A stretch of 64,000 nucleotides of DNA from Piezodorus guildinii (taxonomy: Eukaryota; Arthropoda; Insecta; Hemiptera; Pentatomidae): contig CM041294.1 in NCBI GenBank assembly GCA_023052935.1, positions 43,310,736-43,374,735 on the forward strand. Direction: 5' to 3'. Under the pieces are notes generated by a model. It searched no databases, was not told the origin of the DNA, and was given only the letters and a program-made list of their open reading frames with translations. A program made the translations under genes and the position numbers. The number at the start of each line of letters is the position of its first letter. The first letter of the stretch is position 1. This document shows, piece after piece, positions 1 through 11,697 of the stretch.

Positions 1-262
1 AGAGCCGTTTTTGAGAAAATCGTAAAAAGGTGCAAAGTGGCTCTCAAATTTTTGATGAAAAAGTTGCAGCGCGTATTTTTGTCTTAAATAATAACTTTTA
101 GTTTTCGCTCTAGGCTTACCACACACAGTCCTTTTATCGGGATGTGGTCATTTGGACTCAGGAAACCCTAAAAGTGTATTTCCGTTGAAAACTAGGATTC
201 CAAAATTTTCACAGTCGCAATACTTTCCCTTATTATAGATTTCTTATATAGTTAAATAAAAG
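1..262 (+). repeat. Family A dispersed repeat, right-end fragment
   Basis: This is the right-hand part of a repeat that recurs about nine times in the window (compare 1090-1396 and 51070-51240). It contains the shared block with TTTGGACTCAGG, the GTGTATTTCCGTTGAAAAC segment and the CGCAATACTTTCCC end. It has no coding capacity and is cut by the left window edge. The family assignment rests on my own within-window comparison. Confidence 0.7.
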
Positions 263-520
263 TAAAGAAATGTTATTGCAGACCTACAAAATAAGGCCGA
301 CAATGTATTCCATAACTTGGTTAAAATACTTTAAACAACCTGTTAATTTTCAAATTAATATTTATTTTAAATTTTTTCGTTTCCGATACTTGCTATACTC
401 AGGCAACTTTTTCTAAAATTATATCAAATTGTTTTTGTATAAACAACACACAACAAACATTTTCCATAAGAATTTTCTAAAAATACAACAAAACAACTGT
501 TTAATGTAAAAATAAAAAAA
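263..520. other. AT-rich DNA, nothing recognised
   Basis: AT-rich sequence between two family A copies. No ORF, RNA gene or repeat was recognised. Confidence 0.5.
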
Positions 521-1396
521 TCTGGTGCGGGCAACACACGACTTTCACTTACCTCGATTTTTAAAATCAATGAAACAATTTTCAAATACAGTTAGAGATA
601 AAAATACGTGAAACTATTAAGGAATTAATCAAATTGAATTTATATAGAAATATGTGTTTTATTAAAAAATCTATTAAATTTTATAAATAATCAGTTAGTT
701 TTATGTTCATTTCATCACTCTCTATTAACTTTTAAATGCTTGTGTATGAGATGATATTTTTTCTAAAATCTTTAGCTTTCCAACGGTATATCATACATGT
801 ATATTACAGCTCTTATGTTCAAAAACGAAAAATTGCATTAAAAAAATATTTTTTCTGTTTTCTCCTTTAGTTGGGTATCGAATTTATTCAATTTATATAT
901 TTACCTGTTTTCCATCAGCGTTAACAAGATAATCTAGTTATTATTATTGAATCTAAAAAATTAAAGGTACTTTAGGGGAAGAAAATTTAAAATATCGGCA
1001 TTTAAGCCATGTCAGACCATTTTTATCCAAATAAAACCTACATGATATTAAAGCTCAATAAATTTCACATCGATATAGCGAGTTTAATCTAAATCGTCGG
1101 AACCGTTTTCGAGAAAATCGAAAAAAGGTGCAAAATGCATGGTATAAAGTGCCTCTTCTGGTAAGCTCATTTTGATGAAAAAAGTTTTGTCACGTCTCGG
1201 GCGTATAGTTGTCTTAAATATGAAATTTCAGTTTCATAGGACTTACCGTTTCAGCCCGGGAGTTACCACACACACAGACCTTTTTGCGGGACTTGGTTAT
1301 TTGGACTCAGGGGACCCTAAAACGTGTATTTCCGTTGAAAACTGGAATTCGAAAATGTTCACGATCGCAATACTACTATATATAGTAAGTGAAAGT
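521..1396 (+). repeat. Family A repeat, full-length copy
   Basis: An 876 bp copy. The left end starts TCTGGTGCGGGCAACACACG and is followed by the 12-mer ACTTTCACTTAC. The right end is GTAAGTGAAAGT, the reverse complement of that 12-mer, just after a TATATATAGTAAG tract. The copy at 11698-12574 has the same layout in the opposite orientation and almost the same length (877 bp), so these are probably the element limits. Short ORFs inside are not conserved between copies. It could be a non-autonomous DNA transposon or a Helentron-type (HINE) element with inverted subterminal repeats. It has no transposase. Confidence 0.7.
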
Positions 1397-1593
1397 AAAA
1401 ATGAATAATAATAATAATAAAATGAAAGTATAGATGTCCAAAAAGGTGAGGAGCAGTTGCAGACAGTTGGCTCTTGGATCAGGATAAGGAGGACTATCCT
1501 CACTGACCAATGATGGGGGAGGAAACGATTAAGAAGTCTAGAAAAAAAAAATACATATCTATTATGAATCCACATAAATATTATAATATTAAG

Positions 1594-1785
1594 ATGAGGG
1601 AGGTGTGGTCCAGAGGATAGAGCACAATCAACTGTTCTCTGTCGGTCTCGGGTTCAATCCTGAGGGATTATTAATTCTGTTATTTAAGCCGTGGGGCGTC
1701 CTGGGGTATGGAGACTCTCCTGGGAATCTCTAAATGCACTGAACCCAAGATCCTAAATTAGTTTTAAAGTTACAGGTTGTTAACT
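1594..1785 (+). repeat. tRNA-derived SINE, family 1 (internally deleted copy)
   Basis: The head has a pol III A-box-like GTGGTCCAGAGGATAGAG and a B-box-like GGGTTCAATCC about 35 bases downstream. The body (ATTCTGTTATTTAAGCCGTGGGG, CTCCTGGGAATCTC, TGAACCCAAGATCC) is shared with copies at 3455, 56760 and 60591. This copy lacks part of the middle that the 60591 copy retains. Confidence 0.75.
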
Positions 1786-3454
1786 GTTTGTTTGTTTTTT
1801 TCATATAATATGAAAATAGATCAACAGTAAATGTATCGATATTTTTACTTCTCAATTATCGAAATATTTTTGGAGTATCAAATCTGATCAAAGATTAATG
1901 AAATGTTAATATATCAATACAAAAATAAATACCAGTACATCAAGTCTCTGTGAACTTTGTTTATTGATAATCTTTCATTGTATAATTTGTATACTATAGC
2001 CGAAAGGTACATTGTCAGCCTTACATTATTTATTTACTAGATATTTCAACCTTGTGGCTACTCAAAAATAGGCGTTGGGAGTGATGGCCCTACCCTGTAA
2101 AATATCATCGAGAATTGTGATGTAGAATCTTAGGAAAGAAATTATACCCAAAACCACAAGTGTATATGAATATTTCATGTTTGTAAACAAAAGTTTTTAG
2201 ATTTTTTCAGTGTCCTATTGTTCACATTTATTAATTATTGTTGTTTTGTTGTTTATCTAGTTACTTTGATTAATTTTCTTATACCGCCAGCAAATTCAAA
2301 TTACTATTGCTGCTTACAACATTCTTAAGTAATGAACCACTTTTTATATGTTCTCATTGCCGAATCTTACAAAATTGTCTGCCTAAGTGTAAACACACAT
2401 GCTCACATTTGTATACATACCTTTCTACGATTAGAAACATATATTTAGTAAACATTGAAGCTGCATAGTTTATTTTACTTTTTCTCGTCTGATCGTCTGA
2501 TCCATTCTCTCATTGATCATACATAAGGTAAATTATACCTGTAATATTTCATATCTCAATTTACACGTTCTGGTTTCTCTTCGTGGATGTAGGAAATAAA
2601 CTTTTTATGTGACCCCTCAGCTATTGAAACAAAATGAAAATCAATTATTCAACATTCTATTCCGTCCCATTAGCTATAATCAGATTGTATTGAAGGAATC
2701 AAGACCCAGCATAGTAACTGAGGGAGGGTCTGAGAACTTCTAGGAACCTCTACCATGTTACTCAAGCTCAAACGAACACATCATCTCAATAGAAGCCTTA
2801 TTGCATTTCGTGTTACTGAGTAGTTCCCAACTTCTCAATGCCTAAACACATAAATTCTTCACCTAGGAAATCTTGACAAACCAAAGGTTGATTGAATATG
2901 CATATTTTATTAATACTTACTAGTTTAGTTAGAGTCGGATTTTGGTGCTACTAAAAATAATGGGATATTTATTTCCATTGGCACTCACCAAAACACGATT
3001 CGGCAATGTACACAGTAAATACCTAAAGCTGTTAATTGATTCAATTCAATAAGCATAGGAAACAATTGCAATTAAACAGTCTTTATAATTGCCCAAAATA
3101 TCACCCTTCTCCGGACCAAATAATTAAAATTCGAAACTTTGCTATTGAAGTATGTATGTCATTTTTCTCCCTCTTTTTTTCTCATCAACATCACGTACAA
3201 TGATCAAAGTTCAATTTTCATCTTTTCTACTTTCTAAGCATAATTTTGCTGGAATTCGGTAAATATAATTTTTAAGAAGCTGATTATTGGTCTTTAACTT
3301 GGAAGCTGTTTACTTACCCTAATTGGAATTTATTACAAACAAAATAAGTATATAGGCGTTGACGACCTCAGAGTTTTACACCATGATAGATACACAAACT
3401 TATCTTCAACCTTTTGCATTATTTCCTAGTCATAGCATAAAACAAAAAAAAAAT
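1786..3454. other. Non-coding AT-rich stretch
   Basis: No supported gene or assigned element. Stop codons are dense in all frames and only short chance ORFs occur. Confidence 0.5.
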
Positions 3455-3731
3455 CCTGTACCACTACAACCTTTGAAGGGCTTAGTATATAAAGAGATTC
3501 CCAACAGTCGTGAAATGTGGTGGTTGGACCGAGATCTCACTCAGCCGCCAGAGCTTTCCCTATTTCGGGCACCCACTTTATAGAGTGTGCCCCTGGAGGG
3601 TCTCCATACCCCAGAGTCGCCCCACGGCTGAAATTAAGGAATAAATAATATTCTGCCACAGCCAGCATTCGAACCCGGGACCGGAGAACAGTAGAAAAAA
3701 ATTGGTTTACCCACTAGAGATAGCCGTTCCA
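3455..3731 (-). repeat. tRNA-derived SINE, family 1
   Basis: A near full-length copy on the minus strand. Read in reverse it has a B-box-like GGGTTCGAATGC, then GCCGTGGGGCGAC, GGTATGGAGACCCTCC and the shared tail GGTTGTAGTGG. A short ORF over it (from 3359) is a by-product of the repeat. Confidence 0.75.
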
Positions 3732-3829
3732 CAAATATGCATGTCCTAACTGAAGTAAATTCAATTGAATTGAAGTTCTTGAAATGATCATATCGGTTTA
3801 TAACTCATTTCAAGTTTTGTAAATATACA

Positions 3830-4360
3830 ACTGTACTAGATTAATTTTTTTTTTCAAAAACAACAAGAACAATTTTTTATTCAGTAAAATTACAATCGTC
3901 CCAATTTGGACATCAATAGTACTGCTGAAAGATATCATACATACTACATTCATACAAGATTTACACGGCATAAAATTACAATAAAATATATACACAATAA
4001 TGAATCAATACAATAAAGTCAAGAATTCACTTACACACACTCATACATACATCACATTGAGTGGAGAATCTAGCCAGTGCTAGAACTCCAATATATTTAC
4101 AAAAGGTCGCTGGGCCACTGCCGTTTCAACCTTCTAGGTGAGTTGTATGGATGAGTGGAGCTGGATAGGGATTGAGCTAGGGGATTAGGATGATGAATGA
4201 GATTCTGGTGGAATTTGGAAAATTTGGATGGAATTAGGTCTGAAATAAAAGGAACATTAAGGTCGTGGTGCAAGGTATAGTTGGAAACATAATAAGGAGC
4301 ATTTACTATTGTACGGAGGACTTTGGATTGAAAGGATTGAATGCGTTTAAGATTAATTAA
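3830..4360 (-). mobile_element. Jockey-type LINE 3' fragment
   Basis: The minus strand resembles the 3' part of the Jockey LINE at 53341-55212: compare AAGGAGCATTTACTATTGTACGGAGGACTTTGGATTG with the corresponding text at 53641-53690. The block GTGAGTGGAGAATCTAGCCA recurs at 39770. No long ORF remains. Confidence 0.5.
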
Positions 4361-4651
4361 TGTTATTTTCTACTTATGGTTAAAATATATAAAACGTTTG
4401 CTGTCCCTTTCATGCCGTCAAAATCATTTTATGTTGGCAAGTTCTTTTCTTTCAAACATAGTTTTAAAAAATTCCATAAAATATGTTCAAGAAAATCGAA
4501 TGTATTTATACATAGAACTTGACTAAGCATAAAGAAGGTGAATATTCCTGTGTTACTGGAATCCATCAAGGTAAATACTTTAGCTGACCAATGAGGCAAA
4601 CTATTCGTCAAAGGTCAGTGGGTACTTCCAGTTTTTCTTGGAGGGATGTTG

Positions 4652-4779
4652 CAGAACTTATATTTGTATAGAACTTAGCTTGGAATATTAGTGGAGACTG
4701 TTCCACTTTGCTATCTATGTTACTGTAGAACAAATATGGATTCAACATACTTAAACCTATGCTATCAGCCAGTCCCTAA
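4652..4779. repeat. Direct repeat copy 1 (about 130 bp)
   Basis: A block beginning TTTGTATAGAACTTAGCTTG and ending around AAACCTATGCTAT is repeated at 5263-5375 with few differences. The two copies flank a family A fragment, which indicates a local duplication. Confidence 0.75.
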
Positions 4780-4804
4780 AGAAATATTTATGAAATTTAG
4801 AATT

Positions 4805-4975
4805 ATTTATTTATGTTAAAATAAAGCACATTTCCTGCAGAAATGGTTCTAAAGATTTTGATGAAACTTGGGTAAAGATCTTTTTACTAACACTTACCTA
4901 TATATGAAATATATAATAGTATTTCAATTGTGAACATTTTTAAATTCTATTTTTCTACAAAAATACACCTTTTAT
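4805..4975. repeat. Duplicated block (copy at 6475-6665)
   Basis: The segment containing CACATTTCCTGCAGAAATGG and GATGAAACTTGGGTAAAGA is repeated at 6475-6665, again followed by the same family A end. This indicates a second, overlapping segmental duplication. Confidence 0.7.
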
Positions 4976-5056
4976 GGTACTTCGAGTCCAAAATTACCTC
5001 TAATTTTGTAGATTCTACAAAAACAACCATATCATCTATTAGGATTGATAAAAAAC

Positions 5057-5131
<75 letters not shown>

Positions 5132-5169
5132 ACTAATTTAATGTAAAACTAAATGAGAAAAGAGCACAA

Positions 5170-5201
<32 letters not shown>

Positions 5202-5260
5202 GTGTTTTTGAACATAACAACAGTAATATAGAAGTATAATATACCGTTGGAAAGCTTTAT
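4880..5260 (-). repeat. Family A repeat, fragment with expanded (AT)n
   Basis: A minus-oriented family A fragment starting near the CACTTACC end and ending at the shared ATATACCGTTGGAAAGCT block. Its interior holds an (AT)n run at about 5061-5125 and a T-run at 5171-5193. Confidence 0.6.
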
Positions 5261-5262
5261 AT

Positions 5263-5375
5263 TTGTATAGAACTTAGCTTGGAATATTAGTGGCAGACTG
5301 TTCCACTTCGCTATCTATGTTACTGTAGAACAAATATGGATTCAACATATTTAAACCTATGCTATTACTAGTACT
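5263..5375. repeat. Direct repeat copy 2
   Basis: Second copy of the block at 4652-4779, with a few substitutions and one extra base near the GGCAGACTG segment. Confidence 0.75.
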
Positions 5376-5399
5376 TCAATTAAGCCAGTCCCTAAAGAG

Positions 5400-6194
5400 A
5401 AGTATAACTAAAGAGGTCTTTATAAAGTTAGCAACTCTTTGTCAGCCATCATTCCTTTAAACGGAATAGTTTTCTGACTTTATGCTGAGTTTTTTAGATG
5501 TACAATAATTACAACTCTCTAGATTTATGTTCTAGATTATTATAAAATAACAATTTATTCCGGTGTAACTTTATTGAATGAGATAGTATATAGGATTATA
5601 AATGTAGGGGTATTATATTTAGAAGGGGAACAATATCTCATGTTGAAATAACTGGGTCGAAGGGAGCCGATATTTCATCTGATGGAGTGGGGCCCTCGGT
5701 TCGACTCATTTATTTTCTAACTCGGCGATGCCAGATGTTTGTTCATGTCAGTTGGCTTCAATCCGCAGTTCCCTCCGATAGCATATTTATATCAGCATTG
5801 TGTATAAATACTCCAATAAATGTTTGTGTAATATACGGCATTCCAATATGTTCCCTATCAGGTGTAGAACACAGAAAGGCCATTCCCGGGGAAGAAATGC
5901 TGTATATCAGTCAGAACGAATTACAATATAGTATTGTAAATAAAAAAGATGTTTTGTTCTTTCATTATTATTGCCATAGAAACAGATAAAACATAATTAC
6001 TTCTATTTGATTTTTTCTTCAGCCATTCTGCTCTGAAATTCCTTTAAAGACCCTTTAAATTGATGTTAGTGGTGTTCGGAAATCATTATGATTCACTAAT
6101 ATTAGCTTTTTTGATAGCTCATAAGCAATTTAATTACCCTGAGATCTTCGAAATCTATGTATTTGATAAATAGATCAGTAGAAGCAGCAATATC
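5400..6194. other. Unassigned stretch with a 100-codon ORF
   Basis: An open frame runs from 5687 to 5989 on the + strand. The protein has no domain I recognise, no conserved partner in the window and no clear splice context. I see no support for calling it a gene. The rest is AT-rich non-coding sequence. Confidence 0.3.
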
Positions 6195-6934
6195 ACTTTC
6201 ACTTGCCTATGTATGAAATATATAGTAATGTAAAGTGTTACGATCGTGAAAATTTACGAATTCCAGGTTTCAACGGAAATACACGTTTTAGGGTCCCCTA
6301 AGTCCAAATAACCAAGTTTTGTAAATAGGTGTGTGTGTGGTAAGTCTAGCGCAAAAACGAAAAGTCGTATGAAACTGAAATAGAGGCATTACCTTATCAA
6401 TAAAGATTGAAAACATTTTTAAATAATAATAACAATTGTTTATAAAAAAAAGTTTTAATATTTATCCAATTTAGACTTATTTATATATGTTAAAATAAGG
6501 CACATTTCCTGCAGAAATGGTTCTAGATATTTTGATGAAACTTGGGTAAAGACCTTTTTACTAACACTTACCTATATATGAAATACATAAATAAATAAAT
6601 AGTATAAATAAATAGTATTTCAATTGTGAAAATTTTAAAATTCTATTTTTCTACAAAAATACACCGAACATAAAAAGAGTAATATAGAAGTATAATATAC
6701 CGTTGGAAAGCTAAAGATTTTAGAAAAAAGAGTGATGAAAAGCCGATAAAACCAGCTGATTGTCGTTGATAATAATATAATAGATTATTTAATAAAACAC
6801 ATGTTTCTATTGAAATTCAATGTAAATTTATTCTTTAACTATTTATTTTTATCTGTAAGTGTATTTAAAAATTCATAAAAACTAATTGATCTTATAAACA
6901 GAGGTTAGTGAAAGCCGTGTGTTGCGACCACCAG
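6195..6934 (-). repeat. Family A repeat, rearranged copy
   Basis: A minus-oriented copy running from ACTTTCACTTGCC to GTTAGTGAAAGCCGTGTGTTGC and the ACCACCAGA end. The middle is replaced by the duplicated block 6475-6665, so it is a composite of two family A pieces. Confidence 0.65.
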
Positions 6935-7004
6935 ATTTTTTTCATTCCTAGCCGAATGAGAGAGATAATCTTCTTACTACAATTTGTAATAATTAGGACA
7001 TTAA

Positions 7005-7530
7005 TAATAGTGATACGTAAAAAGGTAGAACAAGCCCGTAAAGCCACGCGGATGCTCCATCCTGTTCTATGGAATGACCTTCTTTTAAAATAAAACAAGA
7101 GGAAGATCTACTATGCCATCGTAGAACCCATCCTTACTTACGCTTCGGAAACGTGGACGATGTCTAGAAAGCTCTACTCGAAAGTCCAAGCTGTGGAGAT
7201 GGACTTTTGGAGAAGATGTCTAAGGATGGACCGAATTAGAATGAGGTTGTTCGGGACAGGATGGAGGCTCCTGGGTCCGTAAACCAGCGGATAGGACAGC
7301 GAAGGCTAAGCTGTAAAATGAATGTCTACCGAACGATGGGCAAACCGAGTTTTGGATTGGCAGCCACCGGAAAGGAGGAAACGAGGTCGACCAAGTAGGT
7401 GGATATGCGGAGTGGAAGAGGAGATGGCGGGCTGGGGTCTGCAGGAGGAGGATTGGCTTGACCGTGACCTCTGGAGCTCAGCACTGACTTGAAAAGGCAA
7501 CCCTAGTTGGAACGCCTGTACAAGTATAAG
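7005..7530 (+). mobile_element. RTE-like LINE, C-terminal reverse-transcriptase fragment
   Basis: Broken frames give QARKATRMLHPVLWND, then KIYYAIVEPILTYASETWT, then VEMDFWRRCLR. This is the order seen after the polymerase core in RTE-like non-LTR elements. The fragment ends in a short AAGTATAAGTATAATAG tail, common in such elements. Frameshifts and stops make it a dead 5'-truncated remnant. Confidence 0.65.
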
Positions 7531-8930
7531 TATAATAGTGATGAATAACTTCATTCATACAATATTTAAAAAGCAATAAAAAATGTTTATATATGATATA
7601 TATATAATATATATATATATATATAATACATCACAAGGAATCAATAAAATATTTAATCAATAAGTCTTAACTCTTAATAAATCATTAAAACGAATATATA
7701 TGATTTCCGTGGAGGAGGACTTTTGATAAGTCTAAATTAATATTTTGTCAGTCAAATTATTTATGTAATTTGTAATCGGCTATTGTAACGAAAGAGCTGA
7801 TGTTAGTGTCGATTTGTCGAGATCAAACCGAGGTAATCTATGACTTCGGTTCTAAACCTCAAAAAAAAAAATTGGCCTCAAAAATCGGAGGAAAGCCGCA
7901 GACAGTGTTTAAAAATAAGAAAGTATTGTTTATCATTACTACTGTTCCATTTTTCAATTCTTTAAATATTAATATATTCATTTTTTTTTTCTTGAACGAT
8001 TGAGGAGTAAGTTTGTGGAAAATCGTGAACCTAAATCCTTTATTTTAGATTATGTTTTAAAAATTCATAATTATGTTTCGACTGTTAAGTATGCCTGAAA
8101 TGTAATTTCTATATTATTAATAATTTTTCCCTTATTTCTGTTTTACTTACACCTTTCTGGTGTTGACATCAAGTGAATATATATGAATTATAAGTAGTAT
8201 ACTAAAAAGTATAATTAACAAAAAAAGTTTTGTTTTTTCTTTTTGCTTTTTTTCCCGTCAGAATTAACAATTTTTTGTCATTATCTACAGATTATAATAC
8301 TATACTACAGTATTTGTTATTATTTTGAGTAAAGACATTTCATTATTGACTACATTATAATTAATTCATTTTTACTTATAAAGTAACGATATAAATATAG
8401 TGTTTTTTGTTTTTTTAATTATTCTATTTGATACTTTCACTTATAAAAATATTTATCAATCAATTTATTTTGATTCATGGTTTGTACATTAAAGCTTTGG
8501 AATACCATGGAGAGATATAAATCACAATAAAGGATCTATAGTATAAGAATAAAAACCGCATTTGCCGACTTTTGGATGGATATGCGGACACTAGGGAAAG
8601 CGAGAAAAGGGAAGCGGTGTATTTTATATTAAATTTGTGAAGAAGTTTGGTACTCCTCTCCTCTGGAGCCATCCTGGAGGCAAAGGATGATGATGATTAA
8701 AGGCTTCCTGGAAAGGTCTGCTCCTTGAGGAGTATACTCTTTGTTCCTTCTTGTTTTTCTTCTCTGAGGATATTCCTCTAAAGCCGTCCGTCAGTCATTA
8801 CTTCTTTGTCAGCGGCTTCTTATGTTTTACATAACGACCAGGAAATACCAAGGCATTGTGCATTACTAAAAATATCATAATCAAAAAGATCATTATAAAT
8901 TTTTTTATTTCTTCTTCAGTTTAACAAATA
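7531..8930. other. AT-rich stretch, little recognised
   Basis: Contains AT-type microsatellite runs around 7590-7626 and GAT-repeat sequence near 8690 that may be the tail of another LINE. No coding region can be supported. Confidence 0.4.
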
Positions 8931-9730
8931 TTTCGGGTTGTTTCACACGAAATGCCCGTTTTTATAGTTTCTGATGTACATAAAGGATTTTGCAGGTCTC
9001 TGTTGCTTTCTTCCGATTATTTACATATTTAAAGTAAACAGTTACTAATCCTCTACCTTTGTATTGTAAACATTAGCTTTTTGTACGAGTTTAAACTCGG
9101 CCATTCAGCAGCTGAGGCCGCTAGAAATATTTGCAAGGCGTTTTGGGAAGGGAGTATTAAAGAACGGACCATTCGCCGTTGGTTTGCTAAGTTTTCAGCT
9201 GGGGATACAGACTTGGAAAACTTGCCCCGAGGAAGACCTCCGTCCGTAATAGACAACGATGTCCTCAAACATACAGTAGAAGGAAACCCCTACCAAACAG
9301 TTAAAGGACTCTCAGCACAACTAAATGCAAGTGCATCTACCGTTTCCAGACATTTAAAGTGTATTGGGAAAGTAAAAAAGCTCGATACATGGGTACCTCA
9401 TGATCTCACTGAGCGGCAGCAAGACCCCATTTTTCAAAACATACCGTGCAAAAATTGAAAGAAAGACTTGTCTCCAACAGATTACCACCTGTTCAGGAAT
9501 TTAGACAACTTCTCCAAAGGAAAACTTTTTGAAAATGATGATCAAGTGAAAAGTGCGATTTCAGATTTTGTTTCACTCCAAAGCTCAGAGTTTTTCAGTT
9601 CGTGTCACGTTGGGAAAAATGTTTAGAAAAAGAAGGTAAATACTTCGAATCGAATTATCTTATTTTCATATCGTATTTTTAATAAAAATCCTTTACCTTG
9701 AAAACGGATATTTCATGTGACACAACCCAA
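8931..9730 (+). mobile_element. mariner element, internally deleted copy 1
   Basis: Terminal inverted repeats resemble GGGTTGTTTCACACGAAATG on the left and CATGTGACACAACCCAA on the right. TA dinucleotides flank both ends (8929-8930 and 9731-9732). Total length is about 0.8 kb instead of about 1.3 kb for an intact mariner. The central transposase region is missing, so the copy cannot be autonomous. Related copies lie at 18921-19841 and 63918. Confidence 0.85.
9081..9458 (+). pseudogene. mariner transposase, N-terminal half
   Basis: This 125-codon frame matches the DNA-binding half of mellifera-type mariner (SETMAR-like) transposases. It has the first helix-turn-helix (LGHSAAEAARNI), the linker RTIRRWFAKFSAGD, the GRP-type hook PRGRPPSV and the second helix-turn-helix (ASASTVSRHLKCIGKVKK) followed by WVPHDLTERQ. 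Directly after LTERQ the sequence jumps to what would be the RPHFSKHT region in another frame. The first two catalytic Asp motifs (TGDEKW-type and DNARPH-type) are therefore lost. The tail after 9458 has a further short deletion compared with copy 2. Confidence 0.85.
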
Positions 9731-9779
9731 TATATGTATGATGGATGGAAGTGTAAAAGCATCTTTACTTCCTCTGTGG

Positions 9780-9828
<49 letters not shown>
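9780..9828. repeat. (AT)n microsatellite
   Basis: An uninterrupted TA dinucleotide run of about 49 bases. Confidence 0.95.
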
Positions 9829-9833
<5 letters not shown>

Positions 9834-11697
9834 TTTTTCGAAATAGTCTACGGCAGAAAATATATTTTCTCTTTTACTATCTTATCGTGAAAATTTTCAA
9901 ATTCGAGTTTTCTACGGATTAGTTTTTTGTATTGGGAGGATCTTATGAAAGAAAAAAAGAGAAAAGTTACTTTGTTTGATATATTTTTTATTTTTATTCT
10001 ATGAGGTAGACTCTTATTTACATATATAAAAATGAATCCCCCTTTTCCTTGATCATCGCATCACGCGTAAACGGCTTGGCCGATTTGGCTAAGACATATT
10101 TCAGCTATTCCTACCTATACATTCCTTGGTACACTTACTTGATTTTGTGTTTTGCACCTAAGGTGGGGCTAACGATGATGCTATGATGATGATGCGGACG
10201 AGATAGATGCCACCGCTAACCGCTTTACTTTATCCCTTACAAGAAATATAGTCCCAGGAAATAATCCCTTTCGTCCCTATAATCACACCGCCAAAAAAAA
10301 AAAATGCTTTTCAACTGATGGATATATAAATTTTTATTCATGTATATTAAATTTTAAAGCAGTTTAATCGTAGGCACCTACCAATCATACACATAATATG
10401 GTGCAAAAACCTATTTCTATTTATTCAACCTACACTCTACCTCATTTTTTTAAAACTATTTCGTGCGTAATATAAAAAATATTAAAAATCAAAATACAAA
10501 ATATGTTGATTGAAACCTTTCAAAAAATTACTTTCAGGCCTAACTTGAGTATTCAATTGAATTCTTAGACTTGCTATTAAAAGTGGTATAACTAACCCAT
10601 ACAGAGACAAGGCATGATGTGGTTTATGTTACACATGTTATTCCCAGTAAAATTATGGCATCAGTCACAGCAGAATGTTTTAAATCGGCCGTATCCAGCA
10701 AATATTTATCACAAGCCTTTGGAGGCGTGTAGTGGAAAATCGATAAAACAATATTCTTTTGAAGGCTAGGACCTACCGACTCTGAAATTTAAAGAACCTA
10801 TTAGATTTAAAATTTGATGCTCTGCAACTTTTGTTCTGTGACTTTTTTCATTTGGATAGTTGTTTTCAAGTTACAGTTGTATCTTAGTGACCAAATTGGG
10901 TTTTTCAACAAAACTGGAAAAAGTTGCCTATTTCTGACGAAGGATTTCGGGAATACTACAAAACCAAATTCAATAACTAAGATAATTTTTCGAAAGGAAA
11001 TTTTACTTTCTTTCATTTTGAAATGAAAGATATTTTCTGTCGAAAGCACCGTTTACGAGTTAGAGGTAAAATACTGAAATAAGTGCGAAAAATTCGAGGT
11101 TTTTCGGCTCCAAAAAGTTAAGCTCACCACCTGTGATGGTGCAAACTCAGATTACGTTTATTTAAGGTCATTAAGAGGTATTAAAACGATTTCCAAGTTT
11201 GTCCGAGTTACTTCCCAATAATATCCTTATTTTACTGGGCTATGTATAATATACCGTTTTTTTCCTGCGACGAGACAGGCCGTGTAGGATCTTGGCCGTG
11301 TGATGTAATCTGCTGAGAGAATACACGTTTCTCGATGATATTTTATAGGGTAGGGTCATCACACCCTACGCATTTTTCGTGAGAGGCTATTAGTTCACTG
11401 ACGGGTCTCACATACCCGGCGGAGAGCTGTGAGTAAATCCCCATTCAATTATATGATTGAAAAAGTCACTCCGAGACTGAAATTGGAACTCAAAACCTTT
11501 TGGCGTGAGAGACTAGCGACGCGCCAGCCACTCAGCCGCTGGTTCCCGATATTATACTGTTGGAAAGCTAAAAAATTGAGAGTAAATGTTATATTATATG
11601 CAATGTTTTGGAAGGTAGTCTCATGTGAAGAATAGGGCATAAATATAAGTGTTGTATGTGTTTATTGCACATACAAAGTTTATATTGTTATGTTTTA
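9829..11697. other. Unassigned non-coding stretch
   Basis: Mostly AT-rich. A segment near 10050-10140 with CATCACGCGTAAACGGC resembles text often found in insect repeats, but I cannot place it. Short ORFs at 10807-11049 overlap on both strands and look like chance. The block ATTATACTGTTGGAAAGCTA at 11550 is a family A scrap. Confidence 0.4.

Noticed and set aside
1172..1575. Short ORFs on both strands within the family A copy
   Set aside because: The frames are not conserved in the copy at 11698-12574.
1620..1665. Possible tRNA gene
   Set aside because: The boxes are tRNA-like but the cloverleaf is incomplete, and the same sequence recurs with a SINE body.
5687..5989. 100-codon ORF as a gene
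   Set aside because: No recognisable domain, no splice context, and the length is possible by chance in a 64 kb window.
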